A stretch of 64,000 nt of DNA from positions 124,001-188,000 of the forward strand of contig NZ_FZNV01000001.1 of the NCBI RefSeq assembly GCF_900188415.1, given 5' to 3'. Positions 17,824 through 26,837 of the stretch are shown here, piece by piece. The position numbers and the translations under genes were made by a program. Each line of letters starts with the position of its first letter. The first letter of the stretch is position 1. Source of the stretch: Maribacter sedimenticola (GTDB lineage: Bacteria > Bacteroidota > Bacteroidia > Flavobacteriales > Flavobacteriaceae). The notes beneath the pieces are model-generated. The model did not search any database and was not told the origin of the DNA. It saw only the letters and a program-made list of their open reading frames with translations.

Positions 17824-17857
17824 CAAAATCCTATTTAGAGATTTTGTTTACAATACT

Positions 17858-17865
17858 TACCTTTG
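17858..17865 (+). promoter_or_regulatory. Putative -7 box (TACCTTTG) for the DUF3078 gene
   Basis: TACCTTTG matches TAnnTTTG and lies 36 bases before the ATG at 17902. A TTTG at 17843-17846 is only 11 bases upstream, too close for a normal -33 element, so support is limited. Confidence 0.3.
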
Positions 17866-17870
17866 CGCCA

Positions 17871-17891
17871 CTATAAACTATAAACTATAAA
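17871..17891 (+). repeat. Perfect triple heptamer (ctataaa x3) in the DUF3078 leader
   Basis: Three exact copies of ctataaa run from 17871 to 17891, ten bases before the ATG at 17902. This is the cleanest of the five leader word blocks in the window and would lie within the 5' untranslated region if the -7 box at 17858 is used. Confidence 0.85.
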
Positions 17892-17901
17892 CATTAATAT
17901 C

Positions 17902-18831
17902 ATGAAGAAGATTGTTTTAACTCTAGCTTGTGCTTTGGTAGCAAGTATTGGTTTTTCACAGACCGAAGAGGAACTTAAGGCGCAAATAGGACCAAAGAAA
18001 GATTCTATAGCGGCAATTCAGGGCAGAGTGGATGCCTTACAAGGGCAAATAGATAAATTACCAGGATGGAAAAAAGGTGCTTTCGGAACTATCGGTGCCA
18101 ACATCAGCAGCTTTAATAACTGGTATGGACAAGGCACTCCAGACCTGTCTTCAGGTAATATTGGAGTAACCATGAACGCATTTGCGAATTTGACCGAAGA
18201 AAAATTCTTTTGGAGAAATTCTGGAAACATTAACTTGGGCTGGGTAAAGTTTGACGATAAGAACGATCCAACCGATGACGATAGCTTTAAGCAAGGTACA
18301 GATGTATTCAACATTACATCGCTTTACGGAAGAAAATTAAGCGAGAAATTCGCCATTTCAGGTTTAGGGGAGTACAGAACTACCATTTTGAACAATTTTA
18401 ATGATCCTGGATACTTGGATTTAGGTGTTGGTGCTACATGGACCCCAATTGCAGACCTAGTAGTTGTTATCCACCCATTGAACTACAACTTTGTATTCAG
18501 TGAAAACGATGCGGTTTTTGAGTCTTCTTTAGGTGCCAAAATCGTTGCCGATTATACAAAGAAAATAGGAGCGGTTAATTTTAAATCTAACCTTTCTATG
18601 TTCCAAAGCTATAAGAGTGGAGACCTTTCTAACTTAACTTGGATCAATTCATTTGGTTACACCTTATGGAACGGTATAGGACTAGGTTTTGAATTTGGAC
18701 TACGTGACAATAAGCAAGAAGCATTAAACTATGCGTTGACAGGTCCTAACCCTGTAGCAGGCGCTACATTTGACAATGTGGACAACAAATTACAAACTTA
18801 CTTCTTAGTAGGTTTGAACTATGCTTTCTAA
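17902..18831 (+). CDS. DUF3078 family protein, predicted outer membrane beta-barrel
   Basis: The 309-residue protein has a signal peptide (to about IGFSQ, residue 20), then a short heptad-like segment (AQIGPKKDSIAAIQGRVDAL) that may form a coiled coil, then the DUF3078 hallmark GAFGTIGANISSFNNWYGQG. Successive amphipathic strands and the C-terminal YFLVGLNYAF indicate an outer membrane barrel. The family is common in Bacteroidota and has no known function. A strong terminator follows, and the gene closes the SUF block. Confidence 0.88.
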   Translation: MKKIVLTLACALVASIGFSQTEEELKAQIGPKKDSIAAIQGRVDALQGQIDKLPGWKKGAFGTIGANISSFNNWYGQGTPDLSSGNIGVTMNAFANLTEEKFFWRNSGNINLGWVKFDDKNDPTDDDSFKQGTDVFNITSLYGRKLSEKFAISGLGEYRTTILNNFNDPGYLDLGVGATWTPIADLVVVIHPLNYNFVFSENDAVFESSLGAKIVADYTKKIGAVNFKSNLSMFQSYKSGDLSNLTWINSFGYTLWNGIGLGFEFGLRDNKQEALNYALTGPNPVAGATFDNVDNKLQTYFLVGLNYAF

Positions 18832-18861
18832 GAATTACGGATATATATAAGTATAACAATG

Positions 18862-18890
18862 AAAAAGCCCTCTTTAAAGAGGGCTTTTTT
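18862..18890 (+). terminator. Rho-independent terminator after the DUF3078 gene
   Basis: A long stem (aaaaagccctcttt / aaagagggctttttt) is followed by a T-run, 30 bases after the stop at 18831. The A-run on the left arm means it could also act on the minus strand for hflX. A second, AT-rich inverted repeat with 7-bp arms (gtaaaat / attttac) lies at 18908-18926. The remainder up to 19108 shows nothing recognisable. Confidence 0.93.
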
Positions 18891-19108
18891 AGGTTAAGTA
18901 ATTATCGTAAAATTTGGGATTTTACTTTTAGTTTTAAATAAGTTAAATATCGATTTGGGGTCAACACTTATACTTAAACACAAGGTAAAATTAGACCAAT
19001 ACTTTAGTTGTCGATAATTTATGTTGTGAACCAACTTTAATCTGTGGTGAAATTTATCAATGGTTTAATTTCATCGATGAACTGCACTTTTCATATTATA
19101 ATTGGCAT

Positions 19109-20320
19109 TTAGTACTCATCTAAATGCTCAGGGTACAAAAAGTTGTTGTAAGGAAAACGGGTAACATGAATGTCCCTGACTTCATTATAGACCCTTTTCC
19201 TGAACTCATCCAAGTTCTCTTTGTTCAGCGCAGATATGAACAGGGCACGATCCCCAACTTTTTCCATCCAGGTATTTTTCCAATCTGCAATGGTAAAGTG
19301 CTTTCCGGTGCGTTCCGTAATAAGATCATCCTCATCTATGGTTTCATACTCATACTGATCGATCTTATTGAACACCATAATGGTTTTCTTTTCTGAACTT
19401 TTAATTTCTGAAAGGATTTTGTTTACGGATTCTATATGTTCCTCAAATTGAGGATGCGAAATATCCACCACATGTAAAAGCAAATCGGCTTCCCTAACCT
19501 CATCCAATGTGCTTTTAAAGCTTTCAACTAGTTGTGTAGGTAATTTTCTAATGAATCCTACCGTATCGCTCAGTAAAAACGGTAAATTGCCTATGACCAC
19601 TTTTCTTACCGTGGTATCTAATGTGGCAAACAATTTGTTCTCCGCAAACACATCACTTTTGCTAATGACATTCATTAAGGTAGATTTGCCTACGTTGGTG
19701 TATCCTACAAGGGCAACCCGCACTAAAGCACCACGGTTACCCCTTTGGGTCTCCATTTGACGATCGATCTTGCTAAGTTTCTTTTTCAACAGGGTTATAC
19801 GGTCCCTAACGATACGCCTATCCGTCTCAATTTCCGTTTCACCGGGTCCACGCATACCTATACCACCTTTTTGTCGTTCAAGGTGTGTCCAAAGTCCTGT
19901 TAGTCTTGGCAAAAGGTATTCATATTGCGCCAATTCTACCTGCGTACGAGCATAGCTTGTTTGTGCCCTTTGTGCAAAAATATCCAAGATCAAACTCGTA
20001 CGGTCAATGATTTTACAACGTAATTGTTTTTCTATATTACGCTGTTGACCTGGGGTAAGTTCGTCATCAAAAATGACAGAACCTATTTCATGTTCATCAA
20101 CATATTTTTCTATCTCTTCCATTTTACCCGTTCCAATCAAAGTTTTAGGATTGGGAACATCCATACGTTGGGTAAAACGTTTATAAACTTCACCACCTGC
20201 AGTATAGGTAAGAAATTCCAGCTCATCTAGATATTCCTTTACCTTTTCCTCATTTTGGTCTTTATTGATTATCCCAATAAGGACCGCTTTTTCATAATCT
20301 GTTATCTTCTTTTCTATCAT
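19109..20320 (-). CDS. hflX: GTPase HflX
   Basis: HflX binds 50S or 70S ribosomes and rescues them under stress. The ATG at 20320 (MIEKKITDYEKAVLIG) is preferred over one at 20347, giving 403 residues. The HflX N-terminal domain includes NPKTLIGTGKMEEI, DDELTPGQQRNIEK and LILDIFAQRAQTSYARTQVE, then the linker GGIGMRGPGETEIE. The G domain has P-loop GYTNVGKSTLM, G3 DTVGFIRKLP and G4 FNKID. It is divergent from the EEP-family gene, with 74 bases between the starts. Confidence 0.97.
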   Translation of the reverse strand: MIEKKITDYEKAVLIGIINKDQNEEKVKEYLDELEFLTYTAGGEVYKRFTQRMDVPNPKTLIGTGKMEEIEKYVDEHEIGSVIFDDELTPGQQRNIEKQLRCKIIDRTSLILDIFAQRAQTSYARTQVELAQYEYLLPRLTGLWTHLERQKGGIGMRGPGETEIETDRRIVRDRITLLKKKLSKIDRQMETQRGNRGALVRVALVGYTNVGKSTLMNVISKSDVFAENKLFATLDTTVRKVVIGNLPFLLSDTVGFIRKLPTQLVESFKSTLDEVREADLLLHVVDISHPQFEEHIESVNKILSEIKSSEKKTIMVFNKIDQYEYETIDEDDLITERTGKHFTIADWKNTWMEKVGDRALFISALNKENLDEFRKRVYNEVRDIHVTRFPYNNFLYPEHLDEY

Positions 20321-20394
20321 AATAATGTAAAGTGCAAAATTAAGCATTTAGCTATAAGCCATTTCGTATTTTTATTGATTCAATAAAAAGTTAC

Positions 20395-21372
20395 ATGCGC
20401 ATTCCCTTTTTTAAGAAAAAACCTAAAAAGCAACAATATACCGTGGCATTCTACAATGTAGAAAATCTATTTGATCCACGACGAAATTCTAAGATTTTGG
20501 ATAGCGATTATACCCCAAATGGAGTAAAAAAATGGACATTGGAACGCTACCAGCGTAAATTGAGAAAATTAGCGAAGACCATGGTCAATATTGGTGATGA
20601 TGGCCATCCTTATCCACCGGCTATTTTGGGTTTGGCAGAGGCAGAGAATAACCAAGTACTTAAAGATTTAGTGGATACTGATCCCTTGGATGACTTAGGA
20701 TATGGTTTTGTGCATTTTGATTCTCCAGATGAACGGGGTATAGACACGGCATTGATCTATAGAAAAAAATTTTTTAAGGTACTCCATGCGGAACCACTCG
20801 CCCTATTGGTAGATAATGCCGGCGGAATCAGGGACACTACAAGGGATATTCTGTACATAAAGGGGGAGTTCAATAATGAGTTAATGCATATTTTCATTAA
20901 TCATTGGCCTTCCAGACGTGAGGGAGATGTTGCCACAGCTTATAAGAGAATAGCTGCCGCAGAAGAAATAATTGCGCGTATGGAAATCATTAAACAAACA
21001 GAGCAAGAACCTAATGTCATTGTAATGGGTGATTTCAATGATGATCCATCATCAGAAAGTGTACAAGTGCTTAAAAATAAAGGTGGACTCTTTAATCCTA
21101 TGGAAAGTTTGCATATACCTAATAGTCAAGGGTCTTCTATTTATAACATGAAATGGAATCTATTTGATCAAATATTAATTTCCAGTTCATTCTTTAATTA
21201 TGAGAAGGGCACGCATAGTTTTGATAACGCCGGTATCTATAACCATAAATCGTTAATGGAAAAGAAAGGGAAATTTAAAGGTACACCTTATAGAACTTTT
21301 GTGTCCCATAAATATATGGGAGGATATAGTGATCATTTTCCGGTTTATGCAATGTTTACCTTCAATACTTGA
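20395..21372 (+). CDS. Endonuclease/exonuclease/phosphatase (EEP) family protein
   Basis: The 325-residue protein carries all EEP catalytic motifs: FYNVENLFD at residues 20-28, GLAEAENNQ with the metal-binding glutamate, FINHWPSRREG with a catalytic histidine, VMGDFNDDPSS, and GGYSDHFPVYAMF at the C-terminus. There is no clear signal peptide; the N-terminus RIPFFKKKPKKQQ is basic. Members cleave DNA, phosphoinositides or other phosphodiesters, so substrate is undefined. This type is common in Flavobacteria as a single-copy gene. Confidence 0.92.
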   Translation: MRIPFFKKKPKKQQYTVAFYNVENLFDPRRNSKILDSDYTPNGVKKWTLERYQRKLRKLAKTMVNIGDDGHPYPPAILGLAEAENNQVLKDLVDTDPLDDLGYGFVHFDSPDERGIDTALIYRKKFFKVLHAEPLALLVDNAGGIRDTTRDILYIKGEFNNELMHIFINHWPSRREGDVATAYKRIAAAEEIIARMEIIKQTEQEPNVIVMGDFNDDPSSESVQVLKNKGGLFNPMESLHIPNSQGSSIYNMKWNLFDQILISSSFFNYEKGTHSFDNAGIYNHKSLMEKKGKFKGTPYRTFVSHKYMGGYSDHFPVYAMFTFNT

Positions 21373-21494
21373 ACATTTAATTGAAAGAAAATACTTACAC
21401 ATCGAAAAATTGAAGTTTCACAACAACTTACCTATATTATAAAGGCATTTCGTCGAATAAATTCCATCAATCGAGGATGGTAGTAAAAGGATTA

Positions 21495-21502
21495 TATATT
21501 TG
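21495..21502 (+). promoter_or_regulatory. Putative -7 box (TATATTTG) for the subtilase gene
   Basis: TATATTTG matches TAnnTTTG and lies 29 bases before the ATG at 21532. No TTG is present at the expected upstream spacing. Confidence 0.35.
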
Positions 21503-21531
21503 TAGTCCAAATCTTACATTACTATCAACCT

Positions 21532-23733
21532 ATGAATGTCAATTCGCAAACCTACCACAGTTTTACCATACTCCTTGTATGCTGTGCCATAATGTGGGGT
21601 GTGCAGATTGTAAGTGCCCAAACTGTGGATCAGCGTTTAAAGATAACAGCTGGTACCAATATTACTAGTTTAAATAATTTCAAGTCCACTTTAAAATACG
21701 AATATGAAGCCAACACAGTGCTTTTGCACAAATTGGCAGAAAAAAATAATTGGAAATTAACGGATACTTTGGCCAATGGTCAAAAAGTTGCCTTACAGGA
21801 AATAGGTGATGACGGCAGTCCATTATATTATGAGACTTTTGCAGACGAGGCAGGTCTAGTATCTAGGGCTACCACATTGAATACGAACGGTCTTTTAGGA
21901 TTAAATCTGGACGGAGAAAATTTAGAAGTAGGTGTTTGGGACTCTGGTATAGCCTTAAGCGATCATGTGGAATATACATCAAGAATGCATGTTGGGGATG
22001 AAGGTGCTGAGGTTGATAAACATGCTACCCTTGTCACAGGAAGTATTATCTCAACAGGTATTAAAAGGGAAGCAAAAGGGGTTGCCAATAAGGCAAAGGT
22101 GATAAGCCATGATTGGAGCAGGGATAAAATTGAGGTTGCCGAAGCAGCGGCCAATGGTATGTTATTGTCCAATCATTCCTATGGAATAATGGCGGATCGG
22201 GTACCGGATTGGTATTTTGGAGCCTATACCAAAGTTGCACAGGATTGGGACAAGATCATGTTCAATGCTCCTTATTATTTAATGGTTTCAGCAGCTGGAA
22301 ACGCCCAAAAAAGTAATGATAATGCTTCACCATTATTTGGTCGGGACAATGATGGCTATGATGTATTGTTGGGTTTTACCTTAGCCAAAAATGGTATTAC
22401 CGTTGCAGGAGCAAATTCAGAAATAGACAAACATGGCAACTTGAAAAAAGCCAGTGTATCCGCATATAGTAGTTTTGGTCCCGTGGATGATGGTAGAATA
22501 AAGCCTGATCTTGCCGGTAACGGTTCTTCTATTCTTTCAACGGATTCCTATAGTACTACTAGTTATAATTTATCCTCAGGAACTTCTATGGCCACACCTG
22601 GCGTTACCGGATCTTTGTTACTGTTACAACAGTATCACGAAGAGCTGTATGGTTCCTATATGCGTGCAGCTACTTTAAAAGGATTGGCATTACATACAGC
22701 CGATGATGTTGACGCGCCAGGGCCGGATTATAGAATGGGCTGGGGTGTCATGAACGCTAAAAAAGCTGCGGAGCTTTTATTCAATAAAGATTATAATAGT
22801 TATATAACAGAAGAAACATTAGCGAACAATACCGTTTTTTCAATGGAAATACAGGCAATGGAAGGGGAGACCCTTAGCGCTTCTATCTCTTGGACTGATA
22901 TGGCCTCAACTTTTGTCAACAAAGGAGAGCTGAACAATACCATGAAAGCCCTTGTCAATGATTTGGACATTAAAATTACCAAGGATGGAAAAACGTTTTT
23001 ACCGTGGAAACTTAATCCGGGTGAAGCTAGCAGTAATGCTACCAATGGCGATAATGCTGTGGACCCATTTGAACGAATAGATATTCCTAACGCCCGTGGT
23101 AATTATACCATTACCATTACCCATAAAGGAAAACTGCAAAATGAATTTCAGGAATTTTCCTTAATTCTTAGTGGTGTTCAAATGAATGCTTGTAGTGTGG
23201 AGGCACCACAGGAAATTGAAATTGACACCGTAGATGAGGCTCGTTTAAATTTGACATGGGAGCAGAATAATGATGCCCTATACGAAGTGCAGTATAGAGA
23301 AACAAACCAACAAGAATGGATTACAGAATATGTAAATGAAAATAGTTTTGCTTGGGAAGGATTGAATTTGGAGCACACCTATACCTTAAGAATTAGATCG
23401 TTCTGTTCACAAAATGTTGCTTCTGAATTTGGTTATGCCATGACATTCACCTTTAAAGGGGCAGAAACCGTTTTGGAAAGCTTCAATACATTGAACATTG
23501 CACCAGAGCTTTCATTCAATGTATTTCCTAACCCTGCTTTTAATGCAATTCAATTAAATTTAAACACTACCGATACTACTATGTATAGGATTGTTAGTAC
23601 CAGTGGTGTAGAATTAAAAATGGGCAAGGTTCCCAATTCTAGGATAGACGTATCCGATCTACCACCGGGTTTATATGTTTTGCAGGTTCAGGATTTTGGA
23701 CTTAAAAAAAGTGCCAAATTCTATAAGTATTAA
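21532..23733 (+). CDS. S8-family subtilisin-like protease secreted by the type IX system
   Basis: The 733-residue protein starts with a signal peptide (about residues 1-30, ending VSAQ). The S8 triad is complete: Asp137 in VGVWDSGI, His164 in VDKHATLVTG and Ser352 in SSGTSMATPGVTG, with the oxyanion Asn in VSAAGNAQK. A jelly-roll domain follows, then a fibronectin type III-like domain around residues 555-640 (LNLTWEQNNDALYEVQYRE). The last ~80 residues are a type A T9SS sorting domain (FNVFPNPAFNAIQLNL ... LPPGLYVLQV ... KFYKY), which directs export across the outer membrane and removal or anchoring by the sortase. Its stop lies one base from that of the convergent DUF3124 gene. Confidence 0.95.
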   Translation: MNVNSQTYHSFTILLVCCAIMWGVQIVSAQTVDQRLKITAGTNITSLNNFKSTLKYEYEANTVLLHKLAEKNNWKLTDTLANGQKVALQEIGDDGSPLYYETFADEAGLVSRATTLNTNGLLGLNLDGENLEVGVWDSGIALSDHVEYTSRMHVGDEGAEVDKHATLVTGSIISTGIKREAKGVANKAKVISHDWSRDKIEVAEAAANGMLLSNHSYGIMADRVPDWYFGAYTKVAQDWDKIMFNAPYYLMVSAAGNAQKSNDNASPLFGRDNDGYDVLLGFTLAKNGITVAGANSEIDKHGNLKKASVSAYSSFGPVDDGRIKPDLAGNGSSILSTDSYSTTSYNLSSGTSMATPGVTGSLLLLQQYHEELYGSYMRAATLKGLALHTADDVDAPGPDYRMGWGVMNAKKAAELLFNKDYNSYITEETLANNTVFSMEIQAMEGETLSASISWTDMASTFVNKGELNNTMKALVNDLDIKITKDGKTFLPWKLNPGEASSNATNGDNAVDPFERIDIPNARGNYTITITHKGKLQNEFQEFSLILSGVQMNACSVEAPQEIEIDTVDEARLNLTWEQNNDALYEVQYRETNQQEWITEYVNENSFAWEGLNLEHTYTLRIRSFCSQNVASEFGYAMTFTFKGAETVLESFNTLNIAPELSFNVFPNPAFNAIQLNLNTTDTTMYRIVSTSGVELKMGKVPNSRIDVSDLPPGLYVLQVQDFGLKKSAKFYKY

Positions 23734-23734
23734 T

Positions 23735-24244
23735 TTATTTAATTCGTCTGGATTGTGTTGTAAACGATAATCCTTGTTGACCAACGGTAGAATTCATTAC
23801 CCCTTCAAATAAAGGTTCCGGGCATTCTTTTGGCGCATGCCATTCAAATATAAAATTTGAGCCTGTACCACCTTCAACATCCATCTCATCAATAATGATT
23901 TCTACGGTTTCCAAAGGAGCCAAATATATAGGATGGTTAAAGTAATTTCTCAACGAAGTACCATGGGTGTCAAAATACTCGGCTTTTGTCAAGTATATGG
24001 TGTCAATATCGCTGGTATTACGTAAACTTACCATAGCGGTTAAATTATGGGTCTTGTGTTCAGAACTGCTATAAATTTGGGAGTAAATGGACAAGTATGA
24101 TTTTCCATGCTCTAAAGAATCCATAGCATTTATGGTTGCCTTTCTCTTTGTCCAGTTTTCAGGATTTATAGAGCTTATTTCCTTTTCTTGCACACAACTT
24201 GCTACTAAGACAATTACTGAGAATAATAAGATGCATTTTTTCAT
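23735..24244 (-). CDS. DUF3124 family lipoprotein
   Basis: The 169-residue protein has a lipoprotein signal (LLFSVIVLVASCVQEKE, lipid Cys at about residue 17). The rest matches DUF3124: YLSIYSQIYSSSEHKTHNL, TAMVSLRNTSDIDTIYL, SLRNYFNHPIYLAPLETVEI, and EGGTGSNFIFEWHA. The domain is found in periplasmic proteins of several phyla and has no known role. It is transcribed toward the subtilase with one base between stop codons. Nothing nearby suggests a pathway. Confidence 0.85.
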   Translation of the reverse strand: MKKCILLFSVIVLVASCVQEKEISSINPENWTKRKATINAMDSLEHGKSYLSIYSQIYSSSEHKTHNLTAMVSLRNTSDIDTIYLTKAEYFDTHGTSLRNYFNHPIYLAPLETVEIIIDEMDVEGGTGSNFIFEWHAPKECPEPLFEGVMNSTVGQQGLSFTTQSRRIK

Positions 24245-24338
24245 AAATAGGACTCTTTTAAAACAATGATGGTATAAACAAAATTACGTCATTCGTCATG
24301 TTTTTATATCGTTGGTTGCTTTTTTTAACTCTAAACTA

Positions 24339-25058
24339 TTAATTGGCTACTTTCTTTACTTCGTTATCTTTTAAAATTGCTTGATTTCTTAGTCGTAGAT
24401 AAACTTGGGCAGTGGTCAGTACATCTAATTCACAATAGGTAATTATACGTTTTAAATCGTTTTGTTGATAATAGACCCCACGTACCATACTGCCATCAAT
24501 ATCTTCTTTTGGTGAAGGTATGCCCAGTACATGAGCCATTAATTTCAATGACGTATAATGTTTGTAATCTCCAAACTTCCAAAGTTCCATGGTGTCTAAA
24601 TGTGGAATTTCCCATGGCTTTTTTCCAAATAGGTCTAGTTTTTCCGGTAACGCTATTCCGTGAATAATCATTCTACGGGCAATATAGGGGAAATCGAATT
24701 CCTTACCGTTATGGGCGCACAAAACATGCTTAGCGTGATTAAAATGTTCGTCCAATAAATTTTTGAAGTCTTGCAGTAATTTATTTTCTTCTCCGTGAAA
24801 TGTAGTAATCCTAAAATTTCTTGTATCGCCTTGAAATGTAAAATAGCCAACGGAAATACAGATGATTTTACCAAATTCCGCCCAAATACCGGCGCGTTCG
24901 TAAAATTCCTCTGGGGTTATTTCGTCTTTTCTTTGGTACTGGGATTTATGGGCCCAAAGTTCTTTGGTAATGTCATCTAGCTGATCAAATGAACTTTTTT
25001 CAGGTACGGTCTCAATATCCAGAAATAGTATATTGTCTAAAGATATCTTGCTTTGCAT
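24339..25058 (-). CDS. PolB-like 3'-5' exonuclease (DEDDy type)
   Basis: The 239-residue protein is a predicted 3'-5' exonuclease of the DNA polymerase B proofreading type. Exo I is FLDIETVPE (Asp, Glu), exo II is LCAHNGKEFDFPYIARR, and exo III is YCELDVLTTAQVYLR, in which Tyr precedes the last Asp by four positions as in DEDDy enzymes. No polymerase domain is attached. The likely role is DNA or RNA 3'-end trimming in repair; the true substrate is unknown. It is followed upstream by the O6-alkylguanine-DNA alkyltransferase gene on the same strand, which fits a repair theme. Confidence 0.9.
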   Translation of the reverse strand: MQSKISLDNILFLDIETVPEKSSFDQLDDITKELWAHKSQYQRKDEITPEEFYERAGIWAEFGKIICISVGYFTFQGDTRNFRITTFHGEENKLLQDFKNLLDEHFNHAKHVLCAHNGKEFDFPYIARRMIIHGIALPEKLDLFGKKPWEIPHLDTMELWKFGDYKHYTSLKLMAHVLGIPSPKEDIDGSMVRGVYYQQNDLKRIITYCELDVLTTAQVYLRLRNQAILKDNEVKKVAN

Positions 25059-25186
25059 GTTTTTAAATTACACTAATAGAGCAATTTAAGATACCACTTT
25101 ATTATAAAATCAGAAAACGGACAGCGTGAAGTCAAATAAAATTAAAGGTGGATAATTTTGTTAAATTATTTCTCCAGTCTTTAAGT

Positions 25187-25663
25187 TCAGAACAAACTTT
25201 GTTGTTTATGTGGACTTTCATGTTCCAAAAGCCATTTTTTCCTATGTAGGCCCCCAGCATATCCCGTAAGCGCTCCATCACTACCAATGACCCTATGGCA
25301 AGGCACTACGATCCATAACGGATTTCTACCATTGGCAGAGCCTACCGCTCTTATTGCCTTGGTATCACCTAAAAGTTTTGAAAGTTGGAGATAGGACACT
25401 GTTCTGCCATATGGAATTTTTTCAAGCGCTGACCATACCTTTCTTTGAAATTCCGTACCCTGCGGATTAAGTTTCAAGGAAAATTTCGTGCGGGTACCTT
25501 CAAAATATTCATTTAATTGGTATACGGCATCCTCCAAGGTTTCAGGAATAATATCTGTAAGAGGTTCTTCTGAATTTAGGATTACGATAGAGGATATCCC
25601 TTCTACATCACCTATAATCTTGGCAATGCCCAAAGGTGTAGATATGTATGCGGTATCCTCCAT
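25187..25663 (-). CDS. ogt: Methylated-DNA-[protein]-cysteine S-methyltransferase
   Basis: The enzyme removes O6-alkyl groups from guanine by transferring them irreversibly to its own cysteine. The 158-residue protein has the active site IVVPCHRVIGSDGALTGYAGG near residues 117-137, with the nucleophilic Cys in PCHRV, and the upstream TEFQRKVWSALEKIPYGRTVSYLQL and RAVGSANGRNP helix-turn-helix and arginine-finger regions. It lacks the N-terminal Ada methyl-phosphotriester domain, so it is the Ogt-type stand-alone form. It begins seven bases before the end of the CBS-domain gene transcript and is probably cotranscribed with it. Confidence 0.96.
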   Translation of the reverse strand: MEDTAYISTPLGIAKIIGDVEGISSIVILNSEEPLTDIIPETLEDAVYQLNEYFEGTRTKFSLKLNPQGTEFQRKVWSALEKIPYGRTVSYLQLSKLLGDTKAIRAVGSANGRNPLWIVVPCHRVIGSDGALTGYAGGLHRKKWLLEHESPHKQQSLF

Positions 25664-25669
25664 TAAATG

Positions 25670-26800
25670 CTATTTTTTATCGGGGCTCTCTGCAGGTTTT
25701 TCTATAACGCCAGATTCCTTGGCCCTTACCTCCCAATTCTTACGGGCCAAAGCCTGTAAATCTGCTATGTTATCGCTCTCATCCATAATTTCAAGCCCCA
25801 ATAGGGTCTCAATGAGATCTTCCATGGTCACCAGTCCGCTTACCGATCCATATTCATCTACTACTAAGGCAATGGCTTCCCGTTTTTGGATAAGGGTCTC
25901 AAACAAAGTAGGTATAGGGGTACTTCTACGGGTGACCAAGATTTCACGTTTTATTTCCTTTAATGGTATATCACCATTTTGATTGATCATTTCCTCCAAA
26001 ATATTATCCTTGAGGACAAAGCCGGTAATGTTGTCCATCTTTTCTGTGTAGACCGGAATCCGTGAAAAACGAAGTTTTGGATTATCCTTGAAAAAATCTG
26101 CTATGGATTTTTCATCGGAAGCAATTTTCATAACCGCTCTGGGGGTCATAATGTCTTTCACGAGAATATCCTCAAAACGCAACAAGTTTTTTATAATCGT
26201 AGATTCCGATTTTTCAAAAACACCTTCCTTATGGGCCATATCTGTCATGGCATGGAAATCTTCCCTACTTAAAACACTACCATGATGTTTGCCGCCGCCA
26301 ACCATTTTGGTAAATAATCTTAAAAGCCATAGCAGGCCAGTGTATTGTAGACCTATAACCATGATTTTTAGGGTCTTTGCAGAAAAATTGGCCAATTGTT
26401 TCCAATAGGTTGCACCTATAGTTTTAGGAATAATTTCCGATGCTACTAATATAAGTATGGTCATAATGGTAGATACCACCCCTACCATGAGGTCCTCCGT
26501 GAACTCTACTCCAAAAATTGATCTGCTTTGGTCGCCATATAAATCTGCATACGCCGCTTTGGCCTGTACACCTACCAAAATGGCACCTACCGTATGTGCT
26601 ATGGTATTTATGGTGAGTATGGCAATTAAAGGTTGATCTACATCTTTCTTTAATTGCTCCAAAGTTTTTGCATAGGTCTTTCCTTCTTTGAGCTTTACGT
26701 TAATGAACGTTGGTGTTATACTCAATAGTACCGCTTCTAGAATTGAACATAGAAAGGAAAAGAAAATTGAAATTAATGCGTAGAATATTAATAGTCCCAT
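25670..26800 (-). CDS. CNNM/HlyC-CorC-type DUF21 + CBS membrane protein
   Basis: The 376-residue protein has an N-terminal DUF21 domain with about four membrane segments (FYALISIFFSFLCSILEAV at the start; ILILVASEIIPKTIGATYW carries the conserved EIIPK motif). A pair of CBS domains follows (VKDIMTPRAVMKIASDEKS and a second ending VVDEYGSVSGLVTMEDLIE). The C-terminal CorC/HlyC transporter-associated domain of many homologues appears shortened to a ~35-residue tail. Homologues include CorB/CNNM proteins that move Mg2+ or Co2+. The older name hemolysin is misleading. Confidence 0.93.
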   Translation of the reverse strand: MGLLIFYALISIFFSFLCSILEAVLLSITPTFINVKLKEGKTYAKTLEQLKKDVDQPLIAILTINTIAHTVGAILVGVQAKAAYADLYGDQSRSIFGVEFTEDLMVGVVSTIMTILILVASEIIPKTIGATYWKQLANFSAKTLKIMVIGLQYTGLLWLLRLFTKMVGGGKHHGSVLSREDFHAMTDMAHKEGVFEKSESTIIKNLLRFEDILVKDIMTPRAVMKIASDEKSIADFFKDNPKLRFSRIPVYTEKMDNITGFVLKDNILEEMINQNGDIPLKEIKREILVTRRSTPIPTLFETLIQKREAIALVVDEYGSVSGLVTMEDLIETLLGLEIMDESDNIADLQALARKNWEVRAKESGVIEKPAESPDKK

Positions 26801-26837
26801 ACGGTTGTTTTAAACATCTAATATATCAATAAATATG

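Noticed and set aside
21477-21668. A 63-codon plus-strand frame with several CxxC motifs overlapping the subtilase start.
   Set aside because: It is an out-of-frame reading of the subtilase signal peptide and has no independent start context.
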